Shown here in pieces: positions 48,907 to 59,022 of a stretch of 64,000 nucleotides of DNA (position 1 is the first letter of the stretch; each line of letters opens with the position of its first letter). Position numbers and translations under genes: made by a program. The notes under the pieces were generated by a model. The model did no database searches. It saw only the letters and a list, made by a program, of their open reading frames with translations, and was not told the DNA's origin. Source of the stretch: JACZYA01 sp965247455 (GTDB taxonomy: Bacteria; Acidobacteriota; Terriglobia; Acidiferrales; 2-02-FULL-67-57); assembly GCA_965247455.1 (NCBI GenBank), contig CBDFHE010000014.1:1-64000 (forward strand), in the 5' to 3' direction.

Positions 48907-49941
48907 GTGCCGGAGCTACGCAAGGACCCCATCCTCGGGCGTTGGGTCATCATCTCCACCGACCGCGCCAAGCGCCCCAGCGACTACGCCAAGGAACCGG
49001 TCGTAATCAAGGGGGGAAGTTTCTGTCCGTTTTGCACCGGCAATGAGGACAAGACCCCGCCGGAAATCATGGCCCTGCGCTCCAACGGCACCCCGGCCGA
49101 TACGCCGGGCTGGAGCCTGCGGGTGGTGCCCAACAAGTTCCCGGCCCTGCGGATTGAAGGGGAGCTCGAGCGCACCGGCGAGGGCCTGTTTGACCGCGTC
49201 AGCGGGATCGGTGCCCACGAGGTCATCATCGAGTCGCCCGACCATCAGGCCAGCTTGGCCCAGTTGCCCGAAAAGCGCATCGAGGACGTTTTGAGGGCGT
49301 TCCGCGACCGCATGGTGGACCTCAAGAACGACCCGCGCTTCAAGTACGTTCTGATCTTCAAGAACCATGGATTGGCCGCTGGCGCTTCGCTCGAACACAG
49401 CCACTCGCAGCTCATCGCTCTTCCTATTGTGCCCAAGCGTGTGCGCGAAGAGGTGGACGGCGCCAAGCAGTACTATTTGATGAAGGAGCGCTGCGTCTTC
49501 TGCGACATCATCCGCCAGGAGAAGCAAACCCAGGCGCGCGTGGTCTCCGAAGACGAGCACTTCCTCACCGTGGCGCCCTATGCGCCCCGCTTTCCCTTCG
49601 AGACTTGGATTCTGCCCAAGCAACACGGCGCTTTTTTTGAGGACACGGCGGCAGCTACCTACCCGCATCTCGCCCGCGCCCTCAAGCGGTTACTCCTGCG
49701 CGCCGAGCAACTGCTCGACCGCCCCGCCTACAACTTTGTCCTGCACACCAGTCCCATGCGGGAAGAAACTGAGCTTTACTACCACTGGCACATCGAGTAC
49801 ATGCCCAAGCTGACCCGTGTGGCCGGCTTCGAGTGGGGCACCGGCTTCTACATCAACGCCACCCCGCCGGAGGAATCCGCCCGCGCGCTGCGCGAGCTGG
49901 AACTGCGCGCCGCCCCTGCGCCCGCCACCCCCGGCTCCTAG
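48907..49941 (+). CDS. galT: galactose-1-phosphate uridylyltransferase
   Basis: 344 residues from a GTG. The zinc-site Cys pair is FCPFCTGNE. ASLEHSHSQLIALP carries the His-x-His-x-Gln HIT-type active site whose second His is uridylylated, and YHWHIEYMP is the second half-site. It converts Gal-1-P plus UDP-glucose to UDP-galactose plus Glc-1-P (Leloir pathway). No galK or galE is adjacent, so a broader nucleotidyl-transfer role cannot be excluded. Confidence 0.88.
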   Translation: MPELRKDPILGRWVIISTDRAKRPSDYAKEPVVIKGGSFCPFCTGNEDKTPPEIMALRSNGTPADTPGWSLRVVPNKFPALRIEGELERTGEGLFDRVSGIGAHEVIIESPDHQASLAQLPEKRIEDVLRAFRDRMVDLKNDPRFKYVLIFKNHGLAAGASLEHSHSQLIALPIVPKRVREEVDGAKQYYLMKERCVFCDIIRQEKQTQARVVSEDEHFLTVAPYAPRFPFETWILPKQHGAFFEDTAAATYPHLARALKRLLLRAEQLLDRPAYNFVLHTSPMREETELYYHWHIEYMPKLTRVAGFEWGTGFYINATPPEESARALRELELRAAPAPATPGS

Positions 49942-50127
49942 CCCCGCCCCGCCCGCCACGCCAAGCGCAGGTAGTGTGCTAATTTCGCACCGAGCCCCCT
50001 GGCCCCTGCCGGGGAGAGATTGTCTGCATAACCGCATCAAGATGCCGCTCGAGCGCACACTAACTGGACACCCAGTCAGAAGACGATTCGACTTGGAGCG
50101 GCTCTACTCTATCCTGTCCCTTGCTGT

Positions 50128-50157
50128 GTGACGCGCAAGCAGGAGTTTCGCTATACT
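50128..50157 (+). promoter_or_regulatory. promoter of tRNA-Cys
   Basis: GTGACG (50128-50133), 18-bp spacer, TATACT (50152-50157), 10 bp before the tRNA 5' end. Confidence 0.6.
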
Positions 50158-50167
50158 GGCAATTGAA

Positions 50168-50244
50168 GGCGCGGTACCCAAGTGGCCTAAGGGAGAGGTC
50201 TGCAAAACCTCCATTCGTGGGTTCGAATCCCACCCGCGCCTCCA
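50168..50244 (+). tRNA. tRNA-Cys(GCA)
   Basis: 77 nt with encoded CCA (50242-50244). The 7-bp acceptor stem GGCGCGG/CCGCGCC is perfect, the discriminator is U73 as required for tRNA-Cys, the anticodon loop CTGCAAA gives GCA, and the T-loop is TTCGAAT. Its last 12-14 bases are repeated three more times downstream. Confidence 0.97.
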
Positions 50245-50565
50245 GCTATATTGCAGGGCCACGCAGGAACCTTCGCACTACCGTTGTTGTGTGCTGTAGT
50301 TCCCCGGGCCGCCGTAGCCTTGGCGAAGGCGCGCCCACCCGCGCCTCCACTCCCGCCGTCCGGCGGGAGTGTCCTGAGCGAGCGCAGCGAGTCGAAGGAC
50401 AGCCACTCGTAGGTTTTCTTCGCTAGCGCTCAGAATAAACTCCTCCCACCCGCGCTTCCAGTTCTCCCCTTTCGCATTGATCGAGGTTGTGCGGCCGTCG
50501 CTGTCCTTCGTCAAAGCAGGCCGGTCCACCGAAGCCTGCCTATCGCAGGCAGGCCCGCGCCTCCA
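50231..50565 (+). repeat. tandem copies of the tRNA-Cys 3' end
   Basis: The tRNA tail CACCCGCGCCTCCA (50231-50244) recurs exactly at 50336-50349, with one change at 50447-50460 (CACCCGCGCTTCCA), and as CCCGCGCCTCCA at 50554-50565. Spacings are 105, 111 and 105 bp. The stretch after copy 3 and that after copy 4 are also recognisably related (GATCGAGGTTGTGCGGCCGT against GATGGGGGTTGCGTGACCAT). Confidence 0.8.
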
Positions 50566-50779
50566 CTGTTCGCCTTCCGTCTCGATGGGGGTTGCGTGAC
50601 CATTGCTATCCTTCGGCAAGAGTGGGACCGATTCCCTAGAAGCTTATCCGGGGGAGTAAAAACTCACGTTGACCTTGCTCCTGCCGCGGCGATAGGATGA
50701 GAGCACCCGGGATAACCACGAAGCGAAGGGCAAGCTCAGAAGACGCAAGGCCTGTGCTTCGGCACGTCCCGCAAGAGCG
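50566..50779. other. spacer before the CBS gene
   Basis: End of the decayed tRNA-tail array and then a leader with no recognised element. Confidence 0.35.
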
Positions 50780-51229
50780 ATGAAACGGGTTGACAGAATC
50801 AGTTTAATTTTGAAACACAAAGGCCGCACGGTTTGGTCTGTGACCCCCGCTGCCTCGGTCTACGAGGCAATCGAAATGATGGCCGAAAAGCAAGCGGGGG
50901 CCTTGTTGGTGATCTCCGAGGGCAAGCTGGTGGGGGTCATCTCCGAGCGTGATTACACCCGCAAAGTTATTCTGAAAGGAAAATCCTCCAAGCAAACTCG
51001 GGTCAAGGAAATCATGACCAGTCCGGCGGTCTTCGTTACGCCGGAGCATACCGTGGACGAGTGCATGAAAGTTATGACTCGCAATCGCATACGTCATCTT
51101 CCGGTGGTGGAAAGCGAAAAAGTGGTGGGAGTTGTTTCCATTGGTGATTTGGTGCACTGGATCATCTCAGTGCAAGAGGAAACCATCGGCCAACTGGAGA
51201 ACTACATCACCGGAAAGTATCCGGCGTGA
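50780..51229 (+). CDS. tandem CBS-domain protein
   Basis: 149 residues made of two CBS domains: the first with VTPAASVYEAIEMMAEKQAG and VGVISERDYTRKV, the second with VTPEHTVDECMKVMTRNRIRHLPVVE and VGVVSIGDLVHWII. A short C-terminal helix follows. Such stand-alone pairs form dimers that bind adenine nucleotides and regulate a partner, not visible here. It ends convergently against pntB. Confidence 0.88.
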   Translation: MKRVDRISLILKHKGRTVWSVTPAASVYEAIEMMAEKQAGALLVISEGKLVGVISERDYTRKVILKGKSSKQTRVKEIMTSPAVFVTPEHTVDECMKVMTRNRIRHLPVVESEKVVGVVSIGDLVHWIISVQEETIGQLENYITGKYPA

Positions 51230-51327
51230 TGCGCTGACCGCCTCTCCTTCCTCGGCCACGCGATTCAAAACTTGCTCCGACTGCCGGGCTGCGGAGAAAT
51301 TTCCCCATCTGGAAGCGCGAGAGTTCT

Positions 51328-52728
51328 CTAGGTTTCCTTGAGGGCGGCCACGAGGTCCAACGCCATCTTTTTTGCATCGCCAAAAAGCATAAGCGTATTG
51401 TCGGCCGCAAAGAGGGGATTGGGAATGCCCGCGAATCCCGGGCTGAGGCTACGCTTGACGATGACAACCGAACGCGCCTCATCCACATTGAGGATCGGCA
51501 TGCCGGCAATGGGAATCGAAGGGTCGGAATCCCGGGCCAAAGGGTTGACCACGTCGTTGGCTCCAACCACCAGCACCACATCCGTTTGCCGGAAAGTGGG
51601 ATTGATCTGGTCCATATCTTTCAGCTTTTCGTAAGAAATGTTGGCCTCCGCCAGCAGCACGTTCATGTGTCCTGGCATGCGCCCGGCCACGGGATGAATC
51701 GCAAAGTCCACCTCGACTCCTTTGGATTCCAACAGGTTGGCCAGGTCTTGGATGGCGTACTGGGCCTGCGCGACCGCCATCCCGTATCCGGGGGCGATCA
51801 CCACCCGCCGGGCACCGTCCAACAACATCGCCACTTCCTCGGCTGAGGCTGCTTTCACCCGACCGGCGTAGATATCCTCGCTCTCAGCTACCGTGGCGAC
51901 CACCGCGCCTACCCCGGCGAACACGACGTTGGGCAAGGACCGGTTCATCGCCCGGCACATCAGGGCGGTGAGGATGAACCCCGCAGCACCCACCAGCGAG
52001 CCCGCAATTATAAGCACGCTATTGTTCAGGACCCACCCGTGACCCGCAGCCGCAATGCCCGAATAAGCATTGAGGAGCGAGATGACCACAGGCATGTCGG
52101 CCCCGCCGATGGGTATCACCAACATGATCCCAAGCAGAGAAGCAACTCCGACCAGGATCCAGAACGACAGCGAAGAGGTAGGATCTCCCACCAGCCAGGC
52201 ACTCAGGCCCAGGCAGGCTAATACCAGCGCACCGTTGATCACGTGCCGGCCCGGCAGCAAGATGGGGCGTTCCTTGATCAGTCCCTGAAGCTTGCCAAAG
52301 GCGATGCCGCTCCCGGTGAAGGAGATAGCGCCGATCAACGCAGCGCCCGCAGCCGACAACGTGAACTGGAAATCTATCTCTTCGACAAACCCTCCCCGGA
52401 GGGCTTCTTCCAAGGCGGCCCCCACGGCCAGCGCTGAGGCGCCGCCTCCGAAGGCGTTGAAGATGGCGACCACTTGCGGGATAGCGGTCATGGGGGCGCG
52501 GTAGGCCATGGCCGCGCCGATCAAGGCCCCCACCACTATGCCAGCCACGATGACTTCGACGCTGACGATGCGCTTGTCCAAAAGGGTAACCACAATCGCC
52601 AGGAGCATGCCCGCCGACCCCAGCAGGTTGCCCCGCACCGCCGTGCGGGGATGGGAGAGTCCCTTGAGGCCGAGGATAAAGAGGACTGCCGCAACGAGGT
52701 AAAAAAGGTTGATGAGTTCTTTTGACAT
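51328..52728 (-). CDS. pntB: NAD(P) transhydrogenase subunit beta
   Basis: 466 residues: about nine membrane spans (N-terminal two thirds) and the NADP-binding dIII domain with VIAPGYGMAVAQAQ, PVAGRMPGHMNVLLAEA and VVLVVGANDVVNPLA. With PntAA and PntAB it couples proton entry to reduction of NADP by NADH. It starts 2 bp after pntAB on the minus strand. Confidence 0.95.
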   Translation of the reverse strand: MSKELINLFYLVAAVLFILGLKGLSHPRTAVRGNLLGSAGMLLAIVVTLLDKRIVSVEVIVAGIVVGALIGAAMAYRAPMTAIPQVVAIFNAFGGGASALAVGAALEEALRGGFVEEIDFQFTLSAAGAALIGAISFTGSGIAFGKLQGLIKERPILLPGRHVINGALVLACLGLSAWLVGDPTSSLSFWILVGVASLLGIMLVIPIGGADMPVVISLLNAYSGIAAAGHGWVLNNSVLIIAGSLVGAAGFILTALMCRAMNRSLPNVVFAGVGAVVATVAESEDIYAGRVKAASAEEVAMLLDGARRVVIAPGYGMAVAQAQYAIQDLANLLESKGVEVDFAIHPVAGRMPGHMNVLLAEANISYEKLKDMDQINPTFRQTDVVLVVGANDVVNPLARDSDPSIPIAGMPILNVDEARSVVIVKRSLSPGFAGIPNPLFAADNTLMLFGDAKKMALDLVAALKET

Positions 52729-52730
52729 CC

Positions 52731-53011
52731 CTAGTTTTTCCCGCGGAACATCCCCAGCATACGGTGCGTCACCAGGAAGCCTCCCACCACGTTGGCCGTC
52801 GCCATGGCCACGGCGATGAACCCGAGAATCGTGGTGAGCGTAGTCAACTGCATGCCCGACGTCACCAACGTTCCCACCAGCGTGATGCCTGAGATTGCAT
52901 TCGCTCCCGACATGAGCGGCGTGTGCAAAAGCGGTGGCACCTTGGTGATTACCTCAAAGCCCACAAACAGGGCCAAGACAAATATGGTCAGAGCTGCAAC
53001 GAAGACTTCCA

Positions 53012-53012
<1 letters not shown>
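52731..53012 (-). CDS. pntAB: NAD(P) transhydrogenase subunit alpha 2 (membrane part)
   Basis: 93 residues with three to four hydrophobic spans (FVAALTIFVLALFVGFEVI, LTTLTTILGFIAVAMATANVVGGF). TPLMSGANAISGITLVG is the family signature of the first dII half. The split of alpha into two proteins is as in Rhodospirillum and Acidobacteriota, unlike E. coli. Its start overlaps the pntAA stop by one base. Confidence 0.92.
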
Positions 53013-54202
<1,190 letters not shown>

Positions 54203-54298
54203 CTAAACCTCTAAAGCAAAGCGCGAGGGTGCTCTATCACGCCTGCCAGTGGGACTTTTTTCCGGATCAAGGGAAAAGCGCCCCCCACTTCGGCGGCC

Positions 54299-54327
54299 AT
54301 CTTAGGCTGCCTCCGCGGGCAAGTCAA
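54299..54327 (-). promoter_or_regulatory. promoter of pntAA (repeat-family copy a)
   Basis: Minus strand: TTGACT (54322-54327), 17-bp spacer TGCCCGCGGAGGCAGCC, TAAGAT (54299-54304). One of five related promoter modules in the last 10 kb of the window. Confidence 0.75.
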
Positions 54328-54652
54328 CGTGAAGGGCCAATCAGGGAAATTGGGAGACCTAAGGCCGGGGGCCGCCTTTTCCTCGCGCTGTTCTTGCAGT
54401 GATTTGCTGAACCCCTTGAATCGGAATTGACTGTCCTAAAGGAGTTAGGAAAAGAGTGGCGCGCCCTAGGGGACGATTTCAGAACTCTTCCTGCCAGTGA
54501 GTTGTTGGGTGTATTTGCCCGGATCGATCAAATGCAGTTGTCAATCTGAGCCAGAAGAGAACCTTTTTGGCACTATCGGCAGGGGTGTAAACTCAACGAT
54601 AATCCAACGCAAATCCCATTGTCTTGGCATCCGGCCTTCAATTCAGCAAGAA
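54328..54652. other. intergenic region
   Basis: About 325 bp between the pntAA promoter and the VOC gene; I see no gene, hairpin terminator or repeat that I can support. Confidence 0.4.
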
Positions 54653-55021
54653 TTACGTTGCTCTACTCCCTCTAAGGCCGAACCAATTCCTTTCTGTGTC
54701 GAGAAAGATGGCGAATGATCCCCAGGCCATCTCCTTGGGTTCCTGAGTGAAGGTGACTCCCCGAGAAGTCATTTCCTCGTACTTCCTTTGGATATCCTCG
54801 CACTCGAACACGACATAAGGTTTTCGTTCTGCCCAGTCCTTCATCATCGACTTCGGGTAGATCACCAAACACGATTCGGCGCCTTCCGGACCGACCTCTA
54901 GCCAGCTTGGGTTCGGTCCCATAGGTTGACTGCGGTGCACTACAAACCCGACTTTCTCGGTCCAGAATTTCAAGGCCTCTTCCTGATTCTCAACGTAAAC
55001 GGCTACGGTTGCGATCTTCAT
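54653..55021 (-). CDS. VOC/glyoxalase-family protein
   Basis: 122 residues with GGAGGTT upstream of the ATG. Paired beta-alpha-beta-beta-beta modules (VAVYVENQEEALKFWTEKVGFVV ... YVVFECEDIQRKYEEMTSRGVTF) and the closing FAIFLDTERNWFGL. Resembles small PhnB/YaeR-like members; the substrate is unknown. Of the usual metal ligands, the late Glu seen in dioxygenase or glyoxalase I forms is not clear, so it may bind rather than catalyse. Confidence 0.82.
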   Translation of the reverse strand: MKIATVAVYVENQEEALKFWTEKVGFVVHRSQPMGPNPSWLEVGPEGAESCLVIYPKSMMKDWAERKPYVVFECEDIQRKYEEMTSRGVTFTQEPKEMAWGSFAIFLDTERNWFGLRGSRAT

Positions 55022-55153
55022 GCGATCAACCTCCTTTCCCTCTTTTCATTGAAAGTGAACTCTTCAAGGCATTCGATATTACGACAAAGTTTCGACGAAC
55101 CCCGTAGGCCAGCTCGTCGCGAACTTTGACCTAGAGCGCGTGCCAAAAGCAAC

Positions 55154-55182
55154 TTGACAGCAACTTTCCCCTGTGCTACAAG
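55154..55182 (+). promoter_or_regulatory. candidate promoter of the Kelch-repeat gene
   Basis: TTGACA (55154-55159, perfect -35), 17-bp spacer, TACAAG (55177-55182), about 115 bp before the ATG at 55296. Confidence 0.5.
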
Positions 55183-55295
55183 CCCCGCGTCGGCATCAAG
55201 ACAACTTGGAGGGCTAAAGGGGTGAGGGGACCCCTAGAGTCATAGAAGCCCTCTAGGTCACTCCTTCTAGCCTCTGACAAATTTGGGAGTAATCA

Positions 55296-57519
55296 ATGAG
55301 CCATGCTCTGACTTTTCGCACAGTTGCTTTCTCGGGGAGAGGGAGCGTTCATGCTGCCTGGTTCTTGCTGGCTTTGCTAGTATTCTTTGCTCCCTCCGCC
55401 AGCGCGCAGAACTGGGAGGAGATTCTACCGGCCATGGGCACGGCCCCGGCTCTGGGCCGGCTCGGCCTACGATCCGGTCAGCAATCGCTTGATCGTCTTC
55501 GGAGGAGAAGAAGTCCTTTGCCTTGGTTTTTGCCCGGCCACCAGCGATGTGTTTGTGCTGACCAATGCCAACGGATTGGTCGGCCTTCGTGACTGGATCC
55601 AGTTGGATACGACCGGCGGGCCACGGCCTGAGCGTTTTTCACCGGTGGTCGGATATGACTCGGTGTCGAACCGACTGATTGTCTCCGGGGGATTGGGCCC
55701 CGTGGATCCGAATACGAATACCGCGTTCCGCACCGACACCTGGGTGCTGACCAACGCCAACGGGGTGGGAGGTACCCCTGTATGGACCCAGATTGAACCG
55801 GGCGGGGGCCCGCCCCGGCTCTGGGCCGGCTCGGCCTACGATCCCGCTACCAATCATTTGATGGTTTTTGGCGGAGAAGATGGGACAGATGAGACAAGGG
55901 GTATTTGCTTTGGTTTTACTTGCCAGGACCCCCCGAACCCCCCGGTCGCCCCGGCCACCAGCGATGTCTTTGTGTTGAGCAACGCCAACGGCTTGGGGGC
56001 GGAGCCGACTGTCTGGACGCAGCTGACTCCGACCGGCGGGCCACCGCCTGAGCGTTTTTCACCCGTGGTGGAGCATGATTCGGCGACCAACCGCCTGATG
56101 GTTTCGGGGGGAATCGGCCCCTTGGATCCGAATACGAACCTCGGGTTCCGCACCGACACCTGGGTGCTGACCAACGCCAACGGGACGGGAGGTACCTCTG
56201 AATGGATTAAACTGGGTGAACCGGGCAGCGACCTGGCCCCGCCCCGGCTCTGGGCTGGCTCGGCCTACGATCCCGCCACCAATCGCTTGATGGTTTTTGG
56301 AGGACAAGATGGGACAGATGAGACAATTGGTATTTGCCTTGGCTTTTGCCCGGCCACCAGCGATGTGTATGTGTTGAGCAACGCCAACGGGTTGGGCGGC
56401 CTGGCCTTCTGGACGCAGTTGGCTCCGACCGGCGGGCCGCCGCCTGAGCGTTTTTCTCCCGTGGTGGAGCATGATTCGGCGACCAACCGCCTGATGGTCT
56501 TCGGGGGAGTGGGCCCCTTGGATCCGAATACAAATACCGGGTTCCGCACCGACAGCTGGGTGCTGATTCTGGAATTTCTTGAACTGAACCAGTCGCCGGT
56601 AGCCGGGGCGGGTTCTCCGCAGACGGTCCAGTCGATCGGCCCCGAGGGCGCACCGGTAACGCTGGATGGGTCGGGGTCAAGCGATCCCGACGGTGATGCG
56701 TTGACGTTTACCTGGACGGGACCCTTTCCGGAAGGGGGCGGCACGGTAACCGGTGTAACTCCCACGGTCACGTTGCCAGTGGGATTGTCGGTCATTACCC
56801 TGGTGGTGAACGACGGGGTGTTGAATTCGGCGCCGGACGACGTCACCATAGAATTGTAGAGGAAGGAAACCAGCCTCCAACGGCCGAGGCGGGGCCCCTG
56901 CGAATCGTCCAATGCAGCAGTGTCGGGAGCACAGAGGTGACGCTGGACGGGTCGGGGTCAGGTGATCCCGACGGTGATGCGTTGACGTTTACCTGGACGG
57001 GACCTTTCCCGGAAGGCGGCGGCACCGTAACCGGAGTAAATCCCACGGTCACGTTGTCACTGGGATTCTCAGTCGTTACCCTGGTTGTGAACGACGGAGA
57101 GCTGGATTCCGCTCCGGATAATGCCCGCGTGATTGTCTTTGACCGTGTGGAAGGGCTCCTGGCGCCGCTGGCAAGTCTGCGCCCGGAAGCACAGCCTCCT
57201 ATTTTCCCGGACCGCGCTTTCAAGCAAGGCCGGACGCTTCCTCTCAAGCTCCAGCTTTTCTGCGGGGCGACACTTCTGACGGACGCGGATGTGCCGCCGC
57301 CGGAGATAGTGTCGCTGGTGAGGATGGGAGATGCCATCGACCTTGAGATTGTGGACCTGGATGCGGGTGAAGCAGAATGATAGCGGCTTCCTGTTCAGGT
57401 TCTCGGGCGACAAATGGGTCTACAACCTGAGCACGGCGGGGCTGAACTCCGGCACCTACACCATCAGCATAAAGATGCCCGATGGTTTTAACCGGAGGAC
57501 AGGATTCGTCCTAAAATAG
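55296..57519 (+). pseudogene. secreted Kelch-repeat/PKD-domain protein with three frame breaks
   Basis: The ATG at 55296 opens a signal peptide (FLLALLVFFAPSASAQ). At about 55440 one base is missing and the next frame carries three Kelch double units (PPRLWAGSAYDPATNRLMVFGG alternating with PPERFSPVVEHDSATNRLMV) and one PKD-like domain (VTLDGSGSSDPDGDALTFTW). At about 56855 a second one-base break precedes a second PKD-like domain. A third, near 57375, precedes a C-terminal GDKWVYNLSTAGLNSGTYTI domain. Repaired length is about 740 residues. Likely a surface or secreted adhesin- or binding-type protein; the breaks could be decay or read errors. Confidence 0.75.
55444..56570 (+). repeat. three in-gene Kelch double-unit repeats
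   Basis: Units start at about 55444, 55813 and 56242 (offsets 369 and 429 bp), each opening CCCCGGCTCTGGGC. They are highly similar at the DNA level (for example CCTGAGCGTTTTTC in each), which implies recent duplication or gene conversion. Confidence 0.8.
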
Positions 57520-57551
57520 AAAGAATGCTCACAGCTTCCTTTGCCTTCCTG

Positions 57552-57860
57552 CTAGAGTTCGACTTCCAGGTCATTTCCCGTGACTCGAATGGGAAAGCTC
57601 TTCACTCCCTGGGGAGCCGGCGGGCTGAGCACTGCCCCACTGGTGATCTTGAACTTCGCGCCGTGCCACGGGCAGGTGACCTCATCGCCCTCCAACTCCC
57701 CCTCGGCCAGTGGACCCCCACGGTGCGTACAGGTGTTATCGATGGCGTAATACTTGCCCTCTAGGTTGAAAAGGGCAATCTTCTTTCCCTGGACCTCCAC
57801 CAGCTTTCCTTGGTTGGGTGCGATGTCGTCCGTTACTGCTACTTTGACATATTCGGGCAT
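57552..57860 (-). CDS. Rieske [2Fe-2S] ferredoxin
   Basis: 102 residues from ATG 57860 (GGAGGCGAGC upstream; GTG 57875 is in frame). Cluster ligands Cys-x-His in NTCTHRGGP and Cys-x-x-His in TCPWHGAKF, with no transmembrane anchor, so a soluble NirD/BphF-like electron carrier. It starts 36 bp after a 7Fe ferredoxin gene on the same strand; the two probably form an electron-transfer operon. The partner oxygenase or reductase is not in the window. Confidence 0.92.
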   Translation of the reverse strand: MPEYVKVAVTDDIAPNQGKLVEVQGKKIALFNLEGKYYAIDNTCTHRGGPLAEGELEGDEVTCPWHGAKFKITSGAVLSPPAPQGVKSFPIRVTGNDLEVEL

Positions 57861-57896
57861 GCTCGCCTCCGGCACCGTCGCCCGTCCGGTTGTGCC

Positions 57897-58199
57897 TTAT
57901 CCTGCCGGCTCCTTAAAGTAATCGGCGTTAATCGGTGTGAAGTTCGCCCACTTCTCGGGTAAGTCTTCCAGGGCGAAAATCGCCGTTACGGGGCACACCG
58001 GCACACACGCGCCACAGTCAATGCACTCGTCTGGATGGATGTAGAGCTGCGGGACTTCGTCGAAGTTCTTTCCTCCCTGATTCGCTGGCCCACCGTGGTA
58101 ATCCCTCTCTTTGGCCGGATGAATGCAATCTACGGGACACACATCCACGCACGCGGTGTCCATCGTGCCGATGCAAGGTTCAGCAATAATGTAAGCCAT
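57897..58199 (-). CDS. fdxA: 7Fe [3Fe-4S][4Fe-4S] ferredoxin
   Basis: 100 residues. First cluster motif CIGTMDTACVDVCPVDC lacks the second cysteine of a normal 4Fe site and so fits [3Fe-4S]; the second is CIDCGACVPVCP for [4Fe-4S]. The C-terminal extension (LPEKWANFTPINADYF) is normal for FdxA-type ferredoxins. The promoter -10 box ends 6 bp before its ATG, so the mRNA is predicted to be leaderless. Confidence 0.95.
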   Translation of the reverse strand: MAYIIAEPCIGTMDTACVDVCPVDCIHPAKERDYHGGPANQGGKNFDEVPQLYIHPDECIDCGACVPVCPVTAIFALEDLPEKWANFTPINADYFKEPAG

Positions 58200-58205
58200 A
58201 ATCCA

Positions 58206-58234
58206 ATCTTAGCCCCCATCCGCAGGCAAGTCAA
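58206..58234 (-). promoter_or_regulatory. promoter of ferredoxin (repeat-family copy b)
   Basis: Minus strand: TTGACT (58229-58234), 17-bp spacer TGCCTGCGGATGGGGGC, TAAGAT (58206-58211). Only six bases separate the -10 box from the ATG. Confidence 0.82.
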
Positions 58235-58341
58235 CGCGCATAGACTGCCAGGCTCAGCCGTGCATCCAGCTTTTCAGCTTCTCACTCACCCGAGTACTGG
58301 GGGATGAAAAGCTGCAAAACTGTGGTGGAATGTTGGGAGGC

Positions 58342-58359
58342 CGCAGGCAAGTCAACGCG
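58342..58359 (-). promoter_or_regulatory. decayed promoter-module copy c
   Basis: CGCAGGCAAGTCAACGCG on the plus strand is identical to copies b and e over the -35 half, but at 17 bp the -10 position reads CATTCC, so it is probably inactive. Confidence 0.6.
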
Positions 58360-58372
58360 GGCGATCGGCTTC

Positions 58373-58573
58373 TTAATCGTAATCGCCTGCGCTCCGCACC
58401 CGTTCATCTAAAGCTGCTTCGCGCTTCTCGATGATCCCCTTCACGAACTGCAGCAATGCTTCTACTCTTCTGCTGAACTCGTATATATCAATCTGGCCGC
58501 TTTGCAGGGATTCATTAAGGAAGGCAAGGTGATCTGCAATACGGTTTTTCTCTTCAACCCCTAGTTTACGCAT
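58373..58573 (-). CDS. small hypothetical protein
   Basis: 66 residues from ATG 58573; an earlier start at 58603 would overlap the VOC gene that ends at 58600. Charged and helical (EEKNRIADHLAFLNESLQSG, FSRRVEALLQFVKGIIEKREAAL), probably a coiled-coil or helical hairpin. No family recognised. It may be co-transcribed with the VOC gene upstream. Confidence 0.55.
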   Translation of the reverse strand: MRKLGVEEKNRIADHLAFLNESLQSGQIDIYEFSRRVEALLQFVKGIIEKREAALDERVRSAGDYD

Positions 58574-58599
58574 AACCCGGCCTTTCCTTGTCCTTGGGC

Positions 58600-58956
58600 T
58601 CATTCGAGCGGCCGCGCAAACGACAACTCATGTCCATCCGGATCAAGGATATGAAAGTACCGCTCTCCCCACGCCGCATCCCGCGGCCTCTCCGGCTCAA
58701 ACCCCTTGCCTTTGAGGAATGCCCAACAGCCATCCACATCATCCACGTAAAAAACAACCCGCCCCCACCCATTGACCGGCGCCCCTTGCTCCAAGTTCAA
58801 GATGGCGTTCTTCTCATCCCCCATGCAAAGCGATGAGAACGACGAGCCCTCACCACCATAAATGACCCCAAGACCCAGCACATCCCGGTAGAAACGCACG
58901 GACGAGCGCACATCACTCACTTTGATCGTAACCGCCGAAATCCTCTCTACCTTCAC
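58600..58956 (-). CDS. VOC/glyoxalase-family protein (second)
   Basis: 118 residues. VSDVRSSVRFYRDVLGLGV and YVDDVDGCWAFLKGKGFEPE mark the two beta-alpha-beta modules, and YFHILDPDGHELSFARPL is the classic C-terminal strand with a Glu that can bind metal. Likely a lyase, isomerase or dioxygenase, or a resistance-type binding protein. It is not closely similar to the VOC protein at 54653. Confidence 0.87.
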   Translation of the reverse strand: MKVERISAVTIKVSDVRSSVRFYRDVLGLGVIYGGEGSSFSSLCMGDEKNAILNLEQGAPVNGWGRVVFYVDDVDGCWAFLKGKGFEPERPRDAAWGERYFHILDPDGHELSFARPLE

Positions 58957-59022
58957 ACCGACTCCTTGCTACCGCAACCTCACCTGCTTCTCCTCCTTCA
59001 CCGCCCGCGCAAGTCTATGTTC

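Noticed and set aside
50231..50565. tRNA-tail repeats as additional tRNA genes
   Set aside because: Only the last 12-14 bases are repeated; no cloverleaf can be drawn for the downstream copies.
55444..56570. Possible CRISPR-like direct repeats
   Set aside because: Units are 369-429 bp, coding and in frame as Kelch repeats, with no short spacers. No CRISPR array or cas gene was seen anywhere in the window.
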